A DNA stretch of 64,000 nucleotides from Protea cynaroides (Eukaryota > Streptophyta > Magnoliopsida > Proteales > Proteaceae): positions 72,767,439-72,831,438 of the forward strand of contig CM053272.1 of the NCBI GenBank assembly GCA_028583415.1, written 5' to 3'. Below, piece after piece: positions 33,501 through 46,006 of the stretch. Both the position numbers and the translations under genes were made by a program. Each line of letters opens with the position of its first letter. Position 1 is the stretch's first letter. A model generated the notes under the pieces. It did not search any database. It saw nothing but the letters and a program-made list of their open reading frames with translations, and was not told the DNA's origin.

Positions 33501-35390
33501 ATTGACAGAAGTAATGCCGTTATTTCTATTTCATTACCATGATTTCTCAATTCCTAGGATTCTATAACCAATGAAGCAGATGTTAAAAGAAAGGCAGCAG
33601 AAAGTCAAAGGATGCCATACAGTCTTGATGGAACAATATACAACTTTAGTGATGGGTGGATTGTGTCTGTTTAACGGTAGATATTGAACAGCAAGTTCTT
33701 GAATGCAGAATTTGCTTCATAACCCTTCCTCTGCTTGACCAACAGAGACGCAGAGAAGAGACTGCATGAACAAGAATCTTTTATCTAGATGACCATACCC
33801 CTCACAACGAATTGTAAAGCACACCGCTTGTTTTATTCCTTCTTAGCCTCAATAGAATATTTACAATGAGGTTACCAGTTCACCGTCCCAATCCTTTAAG
33901 GGCCAGCGTGTGTCCTCAGGCATCTCCTTTTTTTGCCCTTGATTTTCAACCTCCTGAGAGCAATAAGAACTAGTCCTTACCCCATAACTCACCCCCACCC
34001 CCCACCCCCTAATTTCCTGACTTGATTTAAGAAGCATAGGTTTGATATGGGACTGAAGGTAGGTAGTCATAAATAGAAGGTGGATACCGCCCACCAAAGA
34101 TGTCAAGGCAACCCAAGCCGTTCGAGGGGCACTTGGGCGCCTAGGCACACTCAAGGCGTTGTAAGGGTACATCATCCATAAGAGGATTTATACAAAAGGG
34201 ATGGGGTTAGAATATCAATTTTAATTATTTCAAATATATATACATGATTCCATGTCTTTTCTCTTTTTTCTGCATATAAAAATAAAAATTGTGGGGAATT
34301 GCATTGCTGAATTATTTCACACTAATCAAATTCAAGGGATTCAGAAGATTAAAGAGTAAAAATCTACTTTACAAGGTCTTTAAGCCAAGTTAAGCTTAGA
34401 TATATTTTCCTACGTGGACATTAGGGAAAGAATCTCCTTAAAGTGCACCAAGAACTGACACATGAAATGTCAAATGGGGCTGAAATTTTGTGGACAATAC
34501 CAAGCTCACCTGCTGACATCTCAAAATTCGGACCAATACAGGTTTGGCAAAGTGGCAAAAACAAGGAAACAAAAAATATGAGACTACCAAGAGGGTGCAT
34601 ACAACTATAGGTGCAAGACAACACAGAAAGGTATGGCGTTAGGTAAATGGACGAATTTGAGGATGAAATTTGGCACATGGACTTTTTAGGCCATCCCTAG
34701 ACATCTAATGGTCAGATTATCCAGATGATTCTTCCACATGGCAAAACATGGTGAACCCACTCGGGAGATTTCTTCCGCAATGGCCATGTCGGAAATATAT
34801 ATTACGGAGAAACTACTTTATGCAGCTCCTTTTAGGAAATGCCATTTGGGCATGGATGATTTCGCTATTTTGATCGTTGGATAGAGAGGACATGATCTAG
34901 CTTTGCCAAACGTCAGATTTCATAGCCTAGTTCAATCAAATATCTTCCCATGTATTTGCATGCATCCTCATGTAGTCTTGGATTTTTCAAAGCTCCACTT
35001 TGCCACATGGAAAAATTTGTTAGGCTGAAATTTGACATGTGAACAGGAGGTCTAGGTGTCCACAAAATTTGGACCCAATCTGATCTGTCAAGTAGCAAAA
35101 TAGATTGCGTCCTTCCTATCCACAAAATTTGGACCCAATCTGATCTGTCAAGTAGCAAAATAGATTGCGTCCTTCCTATCCACAAAATTTGGACAAATCT
35201 GATCTATTAATTAGCAACTCTGCATTGTTATGCAGCATGTCCCAAGCCCAAATAGAGGAGGGTTGGTGTGTTAGGACAGCATCCGAAACCAACCAAAAAC
35301 CTAGGCAAACCCTTAGCATGAATTCATAAACTCAAGATATTCAACGTAATTCTAGGATGTTCTCCATAAACAACACATTACACTCGGTCC
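33501..35390. other. Intron sequence, no gene seen
   Basis: No supported coding frame. A GGCGCCTAGGCAC...CAAGGCG motif near 34136-34160 looks like a scrap of a plant repeat but has no clear borders. Confidence 0.4.
35059..35215 (+). repeat. 60-bp tandem repeat, 2.6 copies
   Basis: Units begin TCCACAAAATTTGG at 35059, 35119 and 35179. The first two are identical and the third is partial and diverged. Confidence 0.9.
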
Positions 35391-35664
35391 CTCTTGTAAG
35401 AAAAAATGGGCAAGGGCCGCCGCATTAGCACCCGATGTGATGATAAATAAGCAAGGGCTCATACACCATGGCAAGTTGGGATAAAGAAGCTAGTCTATAA
35501 GCGTAGGATTAGATTAACATCTTAGAACATAGGATCTTTATTGGATAAGAGTCTAGAATTGATAGATGGTACGAGGAGAAGAAAGATCGACATAGCTTGC
35601 ATTCAAGAGACTAAATGGAAGGGTAAGAAAGCTAAGGTGTTCGATGACTTTAAACTTTACTATA

Positions 35665-37394
35665 AAACAAAAACAATAACAAAGCCTTATCCCAACTAAA
35701 TGGGGTCGGCTACATGGATTCTTGCTTGCCAATCAGCTCTATTTGATGCCATACTTGAAGTAAGGTCTAAACTATACATGTCTTTCTTAATCACATCCCT
35801 AGAGTCATCTTAGGTCTGTCCCTAGCTCTTTTAGATCCTTTAATCTGAGTCAAATCACTCCTCCGTACGAGAGCCTCTAATGGCCTCCGTTGAACATGAT
35901 CATACCATCTCAAACGACTTTCTCGTAGTTTATCATATATCGACGCTACTCCCAAATCAGTTTTAATACGATCATTCCTTACCTTATCTTTCCTAGTATT
36001 GCCACACATCCATCTTAACATCCTCATCTCAGCTCCACTAAGTTTATCTATATGATGCTTTTTAACTGCCCAACATTTTGCACCATACATCATAGCCGGT
36101 CGAATGACTGTCCTAAAGAATTTACCTTTAAGTTTTATAGGAATACGCCGATTACACAACACTTCAAAAGCACTTCTCCACTTCATTCATCATTTTAATC
36201 CTCTGTGAAACATCATCGTCTATATCACCTTCTGTGTTTATGATTAAACTTACATATCTAAAATGATCACTTCGTTGTATCTCCCTCTCAAGAATATTCA
36301 CCACCTCATTATCCGTCCTCGTGTGACTAAAGTTACATACCCTATATTCCATCTTTGTTCTACTTATCTTAAAACCTTTGATTCCAATGTTGATCTCCAT
36401 AGCTCCAACTTGGCATTAGTCCCGGCTTTTATCTCATCTACCAAAATAATATCATCAGCGAAGAGCATACATCAAGAAACTTTGCCTTGAATGTCTCTGG
36501 TTAGATCATCCATAATGAGGGCAAATAGATAAGGACTTAAAGCTGAACCTTGATGTAATCCGATCGTAATTGAAAATTCAAGACCTTGACCCCCCATGGT
36601 TTTCACATTAGTCACCACATTATAATACATATCCTTAACTATGTCCACATATTTGCTTGAAACGCATCTCTTTTCTAGTACTTGCCAAATTAATTCCCTA
36701 GGAACTCTATCAAAAGCCTTTTCTAAATCGATAAAAACCATATGGAGGTCCTTCTTACCTTTCCTACATCTTTCCATGAGTCTCCTAAGCAAGTAAATAG
36801 CCTCTGTTGTGGATCTACCAAGCATAAAACCAAACTGGTTCTATGTAATAGTAGTTTCTTTTCTCAAGCGGGTTTCAATAACTCTCTCCTACAGTTTCAT
36901 AGTATAACTCATTAGTTTTATGCCTCTATAGTTATTGCAGCTCTGAATATCAACTTTGTTTTTGTAAATCGAAACCACAATACTTCTCCTCCATTCATTT
37001 GGCATTTTCTTTGAGCTCATAATTTTATTGAATAACTTAGTTAGCCAAGATATCCCATATATTTTTAGGCTCTTCCAAACTTCTATTGGAACCTAATTTG
37101 GGCCTGGTGCTTTGCCTACATTCATCCTCCTTAAAGCTTCTTTCACTTCTGTCACCCTAATATTGCATATATACATATGACCTATGGTGTCATGGTGGGT
37201 AATGTAGTAATTTGAGACACTATTTCCTGAGAGAGCTTCATTTAGTAGGCTGTAGAAATAATCATTTCATCTCTCTTTAATGCACCTATTAGAACTCTAC
37301 CATTTGCATTTTTAATACATCTAACATGGTTTAAATCTCTACTCTTCCTTTCCCTTATCTTAGCTATTTTTATATCTTATAGATATCTTTTAAT
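35665..37394 (-). mobile_element. RTE-clade LINE inserted into another RTE, opposite strand
   Basis: This 1730-bp, 5'-truncated copy is flanked by a perfect 18-bp duplication ACTTTAAACTTTACTATA (35647-35664 and 37395-37412). On the minus strand it holds an RT core (36472-36825), the catalytic Phe-Ala-Asp-Asp at 36451-36462, then the thumb and C-terminal parts (36164-36400 and 35791-36186). It ends in the AAGCC-rich 3' tail with TTG-type repeats typical of plant RTE elements. Several stops and frameshifts break the frame. Confidence 0.9.
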
Positions 37395-37907
37395 ACTTTA
37401 AACTTTACTATATGGGGGACAAAAATAATAACAGTGGAGGAATAATAATAGATAAAGATTAAAAGAAAGATGTGGTGAATGTTAAAAGATACAGTGATAG
37501 GATTATAACTATCAAGTCGATGATGGAGAAGGATGCCGTCAATATAATTAGCTTACTCACCCTAAGTAGGATTAGATGGGAGTAGTAAGCTACAATTTTG
37601 AGAACACATAGATGGAATAATGCAAAGTTTTAGACTAAGAGAAAATATTATAAAAGGGGTGATCTAAATGGACATGTAGGGGGAGATCGTAGAGGTTATG
37701 AAGGTGTGTATATGGAGGATATGGTTTTGAAGTGAAAAATAGGGAGGTGACTTCAATTTTAGATTTTACTGCGGCTTATGATTTATCCATTGTAAACACA
37801 CACTTTGAAAAGAAAGAGGAGCATCTAGTCACCTTCAAAAGTGGGCATCACAATAGTCAAATATATTTCTTTTTAATTAGAAGGTCCGATAAGTTGTTAT
37901 GTAAGGA

Positions 37908-38712
37908 ACATGAGCTGTTATGATGGAATCAGGCTAACACCTATAAGGGTACTTTTTGATATTCAAGTAAGAAATAAGTCAGCCTCAGAGATTAAACCTT
38001 GTGAAATTAAAAGAGTTGAGGATCTCTGTATTCAGCAATACTTTGGATTGAAATCCAAAAGTAGCAAGACTTTGAATATTCTCCCAGTACTATGGCAAAA
38101 ACCACCAATTGGATGGTGCAAACTTAATATAGATGGGTGTTCTTTGGGAAACCCAGGTGATCCAGGAGCAGATGGTGTATTTAGAAATGATAATGGATAT
38201 GTTTTCTTTGCTTTCTCGGTTTTCTTAAACCAGAAAACAAATTATCAAGCAGAGTTACTAGTAGCAGTGGAAGGGATGAAACAAGCAATCAGGCTTGGTG
38301 TTAGAAAATTATGGGTTGAATGTGACTCAAAAACAGTTGTAGAATGCCTCCAGACAAATGAACCACCATGGTTCTTGTTGCAACAATGGAAAGAATTGAT
38401 GGCGGACTTATCAAGCACACAAATCAGAATCACTCATTGCTTTCGGGAAGCAAATGTGGTCGCTGACACATTGGCAAAAAGAGAAGCAACGGAGGTGATT
38501 TCATAGACATGGACTGCATGTCCAAATATTATAGCTAGAGATATAGTGAGGGACGCTTCTGAGTGTCAAAGATTTCGTTTCAAATAAATGTATATCATCC
38601 AATGATAAGGCTCTGCTGATGGCAATGCTGAAGGTGGTGTTTTTACTATCATTGTGATTTTTTTGTATTTTCTTTTTATTAATACAATTGCTTTGACCTT
38701 TAGCAAAAAAAG
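37908..38712 (+). mobile_element. L1-type LINE 3' end inserted into the RTE
   Basis: This 805-bp insertion is flanked by a perfect 15-bp duplication GTTGTTATGTAAGGA (37893-37907 and 38713-38727) and ends in a short A run. The open frame 37910-38506 carries an L1-type RNase H: Asn-Ile-Asp-Gly with the first catalytic Asp near residue 74, a Glu near residue 115, Glu-Cys-Asp-Ser near residue 138 and a C-terminal Asp-Thr-Leu-Ala. The domain looks nearly intact, but the RT and endonuclease are missing by 5' truncation. Confidence 0.85.
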
Positions 38713-39850
38713 GTTGTTATGTAAGGATTGTAGGGTTATACCAGGGGAAAGCCTAACCACTCAACATAGAATACTGGTCATAAATATGTGTTTCATTACG
38801 CCAAATCGTAAGAAAGGTCGGGTTTTTTGCCTTAGGATAAGGTGGTAGAGCTTAAAAGAAGATACCTTAAAAGCTTTTACTGATAATGTGGTCAAACAAA
38901 GAAAGTAGGAATTTGAGAGAGACACTAATACAATGTAGAACAAGATGATTGCTTGTATTAAGAAAGTTGCTAAAGATGTTCTAGGTGTATCGAAAGAAAA
39001 AAGTCATTCCCCTAGAGTCGTGGTGGTGAGATGATGAGGTTCAAGTAGCCATTAAAGCAAGATAGCTTTAAAACATGGCAAAAGACTAAGGATATAAAGG
39101 ATCTAAAAAAGTATAGACTTACTACATATGAAGGCAAAAAGATTGTGGGAAAAGTGAGGACAAAGCAATATCAAGATCGTTAAAACAATCTGAACACAAA
39201 AGAAAGGAGAAAAAACTATCTATAAAATAGCTAAGATGAAAGAAGAAAGAGTAGAGACTTAGACTATGTTAGATGCATTAAAGGTACAAATAATAGAGTT
39301 CTAATAAGGGATGAAGACAATAAAGGGAGATGGAATAATTATTTCTACAATGTGTTAAATGAAAACACTTAAAAGTAATAATGTCCCAGAAGGCTACATT
39401 ACCCACCAACACCAAGACACCTCAGGTCGTAGATACATATGCAAGATTAGGGCAATAGAAGTTAAAAAAATAATAATAATAAAAAAATTAAAATTAAAAT
39501 TAAGGAGGATGAATATAGGTAAAGCACCATGCCTACATGAGATCCCAATAGAAATTTGGAAGAGCCTGGGAATTTATGGAGTATCTTGACTAATTTAAAC
39601 AATTCAATAAAAATTTGAGCACAAGGAAAATTCCAGATGAGTGGAGAAGGAGCATTGTGGTTCCGATTTATAAAAAATAAAGGTGACATCAGAGCAGCAA
39701 TAACTACAGAGGCATAAAACCAATAAGTTATACTACTAAACTATGGGATAGAGTTATTGAAACTCACATGAGACAAGAAACTAGTATTACAGAGAACCAG
39801 TTTTATTTTATGCCAAGTAGTTCCATAACAAAAGCTAGGGCTGCAACAGG

Positions 39851-42800
39851 CAAGGATCAAGGTGCCGGTTTCGAGACCTGTTTCGGTCAGGCTCGAAACC
39901 GGCACAACTCGGCGAAACCACCGAAACCAGGCCGAAACCTGGTATTTTCTACCAGCTTTATTGACTCCATGGTTTCGAGGCTTAAAAATATTTTTTTTTT
40001 GTCTGATTTTTTTTTGTGTACCCTATTTAAACCATTTTACACCTATTTCTAATGTTAGTTTGCAAAAAAGACATAGAAAATAGCTACATGTGGTGTGGAC
40101 CAATGTTTGATAGTGTACGCTGAAATATTACACAAATGTCACAATGTAGTAATGTACTAAGCTACTAACTATTAAGCCACTAATTAACAATATTCATTAA
40201 AAATTAATACATTGAAGATTGAACTTAGAAATTAGAAATCTCACCAGTTAGTTCCATGTGGAGCTTCGTGGTACATTTAAACCACGGCAACATACCACCG
40301 ATGGTGGCGATAACGCCCCCGGGATTGCAAGCACGATGTATCCCAAGACAAGGTATCACTCCAATTGTGCCCGATAGTCTCTAACACCCCATGAGTAGAT
40401 AGAGTCATCAACATAATATAAGTACCCTTGTCGAGGGTAAGGCTGATCGAGTGTGTGTGTGGGTGGAGCAGAGTAGGCATGAACGCCGGAGGAGGAACAT
40501 ACCGAAATATGGAGTCGACGAACGATGATCCAACAAGGCCACCGCCAATACCCGAGGCCGAGTCATCTCTAAATTGATTGCGGGGTAGGAACTATAATAA
40601 CCCCCATACCCACCACCTCCAACCCCACTAGCCCCGGAGTAGACCATCCCAATCCACCATGTGCCGTCGAACCGATACTTTCGCCGCCACTCTCTTCAGG
40701 AATTGCGGGCTCGAGGTCCGTGTGATCATGAATTCCGGTGCACACCAATGCCCAGCCCCTCCGGGCCCGAGAACTCTCCCCTAAATGCATCCCCTCGTCA
40801 TGCCGCACATGGTCGATATATCCATGGGATCTGTTTCATCCATCTCCTCCCGTGGCATGAACCGCGGCGTGATCCTCTAGTGTACCCTCTAGTACTACCA
40901 CTAGGCCGGGTCCCGTGGTCAGATCCCGTGTAGCATGATCATAGTGAGTCTCCCCGTGAATCTCAAGGGAGAAGGCAATGGATCTAGCGCCGTGGTTGGT
41001 CATACCGACGGGCTCATTGTGTAAGGCAGATATCCGTCATCACCACCACCATCATCATCATTATCCCCAGCACCACTAGGGTCCACTAGTACCCGTATCA
41101 CCCCGGGTGGCAGAAGGTGATTGTGTTTCTCCGTAAGAAACCGGCGAATCACCTCGGGCCTCACTATCACCAGCCCGAAATGGACGCTTGCCCGTGCGTG
41201 GACTCTACCCCTCGTAGCCATAAACTCTCCCACACAGCCCCAAGGCCCAAAGAATAAGACGACTTGGTCGACCACCAGCCTCATCCAATTGAGGCTCACC
41301 ACGATCCGTAACCCACTCATTTAAAGGATCAACTTCCTCTCCCTCCAACTCAAAGATCTCACTCACTCAATGGGGTTTTAGCATCTTTGTCCCCGCTTAA
41401 CCGTATGTGCTCTTCTTTCGGGCCTCAAATTATAGTGCACATACACCAAGTCCCTCAAGCCTTTTGCACCCAACCGGTTTCGTCGCTTAGTATGTATAAG
41501 CGAAAAATGTGCTCCAGTTCGTTCACATCCCGTGGCGGAGCATGTTTGTGATAACACCTTTATCGCTATTGCACGAAGGTTGGGTGACTCCGATCCGGAT
41601 AGGACCCACCATTCAGCTGCAAAAATAGCATAGGAAACAAATATTAAATGATGAAAAAATCCACAATGGCATATTGGCATCCATAAAGTAAGTATACGTA
41701 CCGGGGGTGTTGATTGTCGACCAGATTCAAAGCCGCCCTACCAAAACTCCCAATGGCATCTCTAAAGCTTTTGAACTGAACCAATTTTGATGGGTAATAG
41801 TCTTAGTAAAAATAAAATTCTTATAAATTATGTTGACAACAAAGTAAGTAAAAGTCTTACTTCTTGCAAAATAATAGACTGTGCTCTTGCGTTTGGCTCA
41901 AGCTTGGCAAACCACTTCTTGTACGCATCTATTAATTCTTGACGCATTCCCAAGTTGTCTTTGTATTAATACTTAGGATTCAGATAATATGCTAAAATTG
42001 ACAAATATTATAATTACGTCAATGCAAGCTGATGTAATTTTAATTAGTTGAGAAACTGAAGTACATCAAGTAAAGACTCACCAGCCTTGTGTAGTGGGTG
42101 CTTGAGCTGTCGCTCCCAAACGATCTTTGATGATGGCAATATATTTTGAGTTCCCCGTCCGTAAGCTTCCTCTACTTGCATCTTCATCATATCTATGGCA
42201 GCCCACAAGTATGGTAAGGTGGCCTTCCTTTGTCCATCAACCATTCTCAGCACTTTCACAATGGGATCTAATATCGCCACAACTTTTTTGACATCATCCC
42301 AGAATTTATCGCTAGATATGGTTGCTTGTGCTGTTCTACCAGCTCGAGAACTAGACTGAGGCCACTCAAACCACTCCTCCGAAGCAAACATTGATCTCAA
42401 AACTAGACTTCTTCATGTCAAAACTCTTGAGGGCAATGTAGTTTGTTGCAAAAACGCGTTAACCCCCCGGCCTCACCAAGTCTCCACCACACTTGGTTCT
42501 CATCATCTCTAAGGCATATCCACGGTTATAAATGAAAGTGGTTACTTGCCTTGCATTTTCTACGCCCTTTCACCAGTTTTATTTCCCCATGTCCTTCAAA
42601 GATCAAATCAATACAGTGGGCTGCAACATGGTGTCCAAAAAAGTCGGTATTTTTTATTATTCATCAACCTTTCCCCTGCTTTTTTGAAGTTACTACCATT
42701 ATCAGTGACCACTTGTACCACATGATTTATCCCCACTTCTTTCACCACTTTCTTCAAGAGACCATAAATGTACTTGGAATCCTTGATATGATTGGATGCA

Positions 42801-44928
42801 TCAACAGACTTCGAAACGCTGCTCTACCATCACATCACCAAAAAGTTGATGAGAGATTTCTTGGTGGGTCCGGTCCACCCATCACACATCACGATCACCC
42901 CATATCTTTCCCATTGTGTCTTCAAAGAATCCACATATTGTTTCATTTCTTTTTATGTCCGGGTAGGTAGGTGTTGTACAACTCCCAAGTGTAGGCCCTT
43001 TAACTCCCTGGACCTGCCCTCTACCTATTTCATCCAACATAGTCCGATAGTGAGGTCCCGTGGTAGCATTTGCTGCAATGCCATGGTACATCATCCACTT
43101 GGAGATTTTGTCTCCTATCTCGTCTTGACATCAGTCCAAAAATGGGGCAACTTTTTTTGTTTACTATCCTATCTCGACAAATAGATCGGGATCCGCCCCT
43201 CGGGACCTCAAGATCCGGGTCACGAATAGGTGGTGGTGCCCGTGCGAGAGCCGGAGTCCTAACACTCGAGTCCTCCTAAAAGGTATCTCGGGGGCACCCC
43301 TACTTCTCGGACCGGCATCCTCCCCTCATCCTCTCGCTCGCCTCTCTAGATGACCCAGCTCCTCTAGTCCTCTCAAACTGCCTTTGTCGATCTAGCTCTC
43401 TTTGCCTTATACTTGCTATCTTCGCTCTCTTCACTGTCTCACCCTCACGGCCTCTATCATTTCTTGGTCTACCTCATCACCGTCAAGGCTAATGTCATCT
43501 TCATTAACCCCTAGATTGCCCTCCGGACAAGCCTCCCTCAAACCCCGTTTATCCGCCTTCTTCTTATTTCTTCTATCAATATCACTCTTCATTAAGCTTG
43601 CCATAGCCTTCTTCACTTCACTGGCACGCTTGGGGCAACCCATGACATCCTTGTTACCACCAAGCAAGATGCCACTTCAATCTAGTGGCACCACCTCCTT
43701 TTATCCGTTTGCCACAATAATTACATTGTGACCAAGTTTCTTATTGGCGAGAAAGTGGTATCCCATGCCTCCATGCAATGTCACCACTTGCAGTTGGTGC
43801 ATCAACCATTTCAAACACTTATCCCGTTGAAACAAAAAGACAACAACTACTACAATTGAAACAAAACTATATTTTCATTTTTAACAACACTTTTATTACA
43901 TAAATAATATCTTATAACTAAATAATACATCTTAAAGTAACAAAACAGCATAGGTTTATCATTTTTACATTGCATTATTACATAAAAACAGCAACATATT
44001 ATAATTTCTAACGCATTTATATTTTTTCCATAAGTTAAAAAATATTTTATTAATTTTTCAGTAATTAAAAATGCCCTTAAATCAACATAAAGAATTAGTA
44101 CATATTACTTTTATTACATAAAAACAGCAACCCACCATAAAAATAGTAACACTTTTAAAAAATAATTTTATTTATAAAGATTTTCAAAGTGAAAAACAGA
44201 AATATTTTATCATTTATTTATATTTATTTTCAATTTAATTAATTATTTTATCAATATCCGAAAATTAAAATAATTAAATAAAAACAGAAAAATAATTTTA
44301 CTCCATACAAAAATGTAGATCACCTTATTTTGTTTAACATATATTTAATTCAATGCCATACAACATGTGTAAGATGTAATTTTTCAAAAAATAGTTGTAG
44401 GAAAATCTTTTTTTTCAAACAAAAAATCTAATAAATAAATTATTTGTCAAAAAAAAAACTACTTCCATGGATTCATAGATCGGGTGTTAGAATCAAACAT
44501 ATAAAAAATTGGAAGCCATCCATGATGTTTGCATACCATTTCATTCAAAAATACACAAAATAAGAGAATGACTTACCTTGAAGAGAGAGATGAGTTGAGA
44601 GCAAGAATCCTTGAATAATCTTGACAAAAGTTGATATCCTTTGAAGAATTGAAGATTTAGGAAGAAAAAATTTGAGAGAAATGAGGTTGGAGAGGGAGAA
44701 GGGGGAAAATAGGAAGGAAGTGTCAAAACCTACTGATTTCGAGTAGGTTTCGACACTTAAAAGGTACTTGGACCAAATTATTATGGGTCGAAACTGGGTT
44801 TCGACCGAAACCTGGTCGAACCCAGTGGTTTCGGTTCGAAACCATGCGTAAATCAGTTTCGAGCCTGGGTTTCGTCTCGCCCAGGCTCGAAACCGAGTTG
44901 TTTCGGTCGACCGAAACCTCGAACAGTG
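39851..44928 (-). mobile_element. hAT transposon with decayed BED-type transposase
   Basis: This 5078-bp element is flanked by a perfect 8-bp duplication GCAACAGG (39843-39850 and 44929-44936). Ends are CAAGGATCAAGGTGCCGG and, inverted, CACTGTTCGAGGTTTCGG; they match only partly. Both subterminal zones are dense in GGTTTCGACCGAAACC-type repeats. The interior encodes a broken transposase on the minus strand. Confidence 0.85.
40280..43800 (-). pseudogene. hAT transposase, broken
   Basis: From the N-terminus (right): a BED zinc finger at about 43800-43690 with Cys-x2-Cys and a conserved Gly-Gly-Ala-Thr-Arg-Leu-Lys-Trp-His block. An acidic linker follows (43431-43667), then a DUF659 core at about 43180-42540 including Val-Thr-Asp-Asn-Gly-Ser and a Trp-Thr-Pro-Cys-Cys step. 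After that come a helical segment (42044-42400) and the hAT dimerisation region (41378-41680) with Glu-Trp-Trp and Gly-Cys-Glu-Arg. A Gly/Tyr-rich tail ends it (40408-41320). Frameshifts and stops separate these blocks, so no active transposase is expected. Possible introns cannot be excluded. Confidence 0.8.
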
Positions 44929-45121
44929 GCAACAGGGCCGGGCATTTACAAACCCAAACCCTACCCTGGGTCCCCTTAAAGCTAACCTAGGCCTGGCCCG
45001 ACTCTATTAGGGTCTGACAAATCTTCAACCCAAGCCCAACCCTGGTAGGGGGTTCAGCCTAACTTGGCCCGGCCCTGATTGGCCCGGGCTGGGTTGACCT
45101 TGATTGACCTTGATTGGCCCT

Positions 45122-45789
45122 AAGAGGGAGGCAGAGAGGTAGATGTTGAGATGCACGTGTGGCAAAAATAGGAAGGATAAGGTAAGGAATGATCATATTG
45201 ACCCTAATTGGCCCTAATATGATGCTTCTTGGGAGACTAGTTTTACTAGCTTCAACTCCTAGAAACTAAACCTAATTTTTCTATAAACATTTAAAGAACT
45301 GCATTTTGGTGCAGCTCCACTGGTCTTATCTACCACAAGGCAGGTTAGGTGGAGCAAAGGTCTTTTACAGGTAGGTCCCACCTCCCGTACTTATGTGCCA
45401 AGTTTGAGTCTAGTACAATTCAGCAAATCTCGAATTAAAACAAATAACAATGGTTGAATAACATGAATCTTGCTACATATCTATACTATCCCAAATACAA
45501 GGAAAACTATACAATACAGGGTGAGCAAAACAAATGAGCCATATGAGTGAGATCTTTCCATTCATGATTCAGATTCATCCTGTAGGCATGTCATGAAGTA
45601 GAAGTTTGGGTGCAGGAACTGCTCTTCCCATCAGATGCAGAGGTTAGCTATTCCTAAAAAAATAAAATAAAGTAAAAAGGTACGGTTTGAATATAAATGA
45701 CTTGAGAGTTCCTAAAGAATGACCCAATAGTTGCAGCAAGGCTAACAATCAGAAGACTAAATTTAGATTAAACAAGAAGTTGAAGATAC
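45122..45789. other. Intron sequence, no gene seen
   Basis: Downstream of the exon at 45790-45895 on the minus strand. No further exon or element border was recognised. Confidence 0.4.
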
Positions 45790-45895
45790 CGCTCCATAAC
45801 GCATCCCAATCATTTGGGAAAGTCCACATGGTTCATATATGGAAGGAATCAGCACCATATCTGCTGCTGCATAGAGCAAGTGAGAAAGCTCCTCA
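45790..45895 (-). CDS. Starch synthase, EPCGL-motif exon
   Basis: On the minus strand TCTACAG precedes and GTATCT follows this 106-bp exon. Its first base completes the Ser codon begun at the end of 49585-49625. It reads Glu-Glu-Leu-Ser-His-Leu-Leu-Tyr-Ala-Ala-Ala-Asp, then Ile-Pro-Ser-Ile-Tyr-Glu-Pro-Cys-Gly-Leu and Met-Arg-Tyr-Gly. The Glu-Pro-Cys-Gly-Leu motif belongs to the ADP-glucose-binding catalytic region of GT5 starch and glycogen synthases. The next exon downstream should start within the loop leading to Thr-Gly-Gly-Leu; it was not found. Confidence 0.85.
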
Positions 45896-46006
45896 CTGTA
45901 GAGTCAACCAAGAAGAAAAGAAAAGGAATTAGTAACCAATAAACAGTCCATATCTCGTTCCAAGGGAAAGAGTATTAAATTCTTATTGAAGAAACAACAA
46001 ATTTAG

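Larger units (their letters stand above)
35400..39836 (+). mobile_element. RTE-clade LINE, plus strand, split by two retroposons
   Basis: Endonuclease coding begins near 35530 with an Ile-Gln-Glu-Thr-Lys-Trp-Lys block. It is cut at 35664, resumes at 37413, is cut again at 37907 and resumes at 38728, where the read-through sequence fits again. It then covers the linker and the start of the RT up to 39836, where a hAT-type element begins. Removing the two insertions and one copy of each duplication restores collinearity. Numerous stops remain. Confidence 0.8.
39837..45121. mobile_element. Short hAT-type MITE split by a 5-kb hAT
   Basis: The outer sequence starts TAGGGCTGCAACAGG at about 39836 and continues after the guest as GCAACAGGGCCGGGC to end near GGCCCTA at 45121. 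Removing the guest and one duplication gives a roughly 200-bp GGGCCGGGC-rich sequence with TAGGGC-type ends, a familiar plant MITE form. No flanking target duplication was identified, so the limits are approximate. Confidence 0.5.

Noticed and set aside
32927..33550. Long open frames across the N block on both strands
   Set aside because: They exist only because N codons are not stops; the region is an assembly gap.
40661..40933. Plus-strand frames over the hAT transposase tail
   Set aside because: Shadows of the GC-rich minus-strand transposase C-terminus.
42551..43279. Plus-strand frames of up to 139 residues
   Set aside because: They are antisense to the DUF659 core of the minus-strand hAT transposase, which explains the sequence better.
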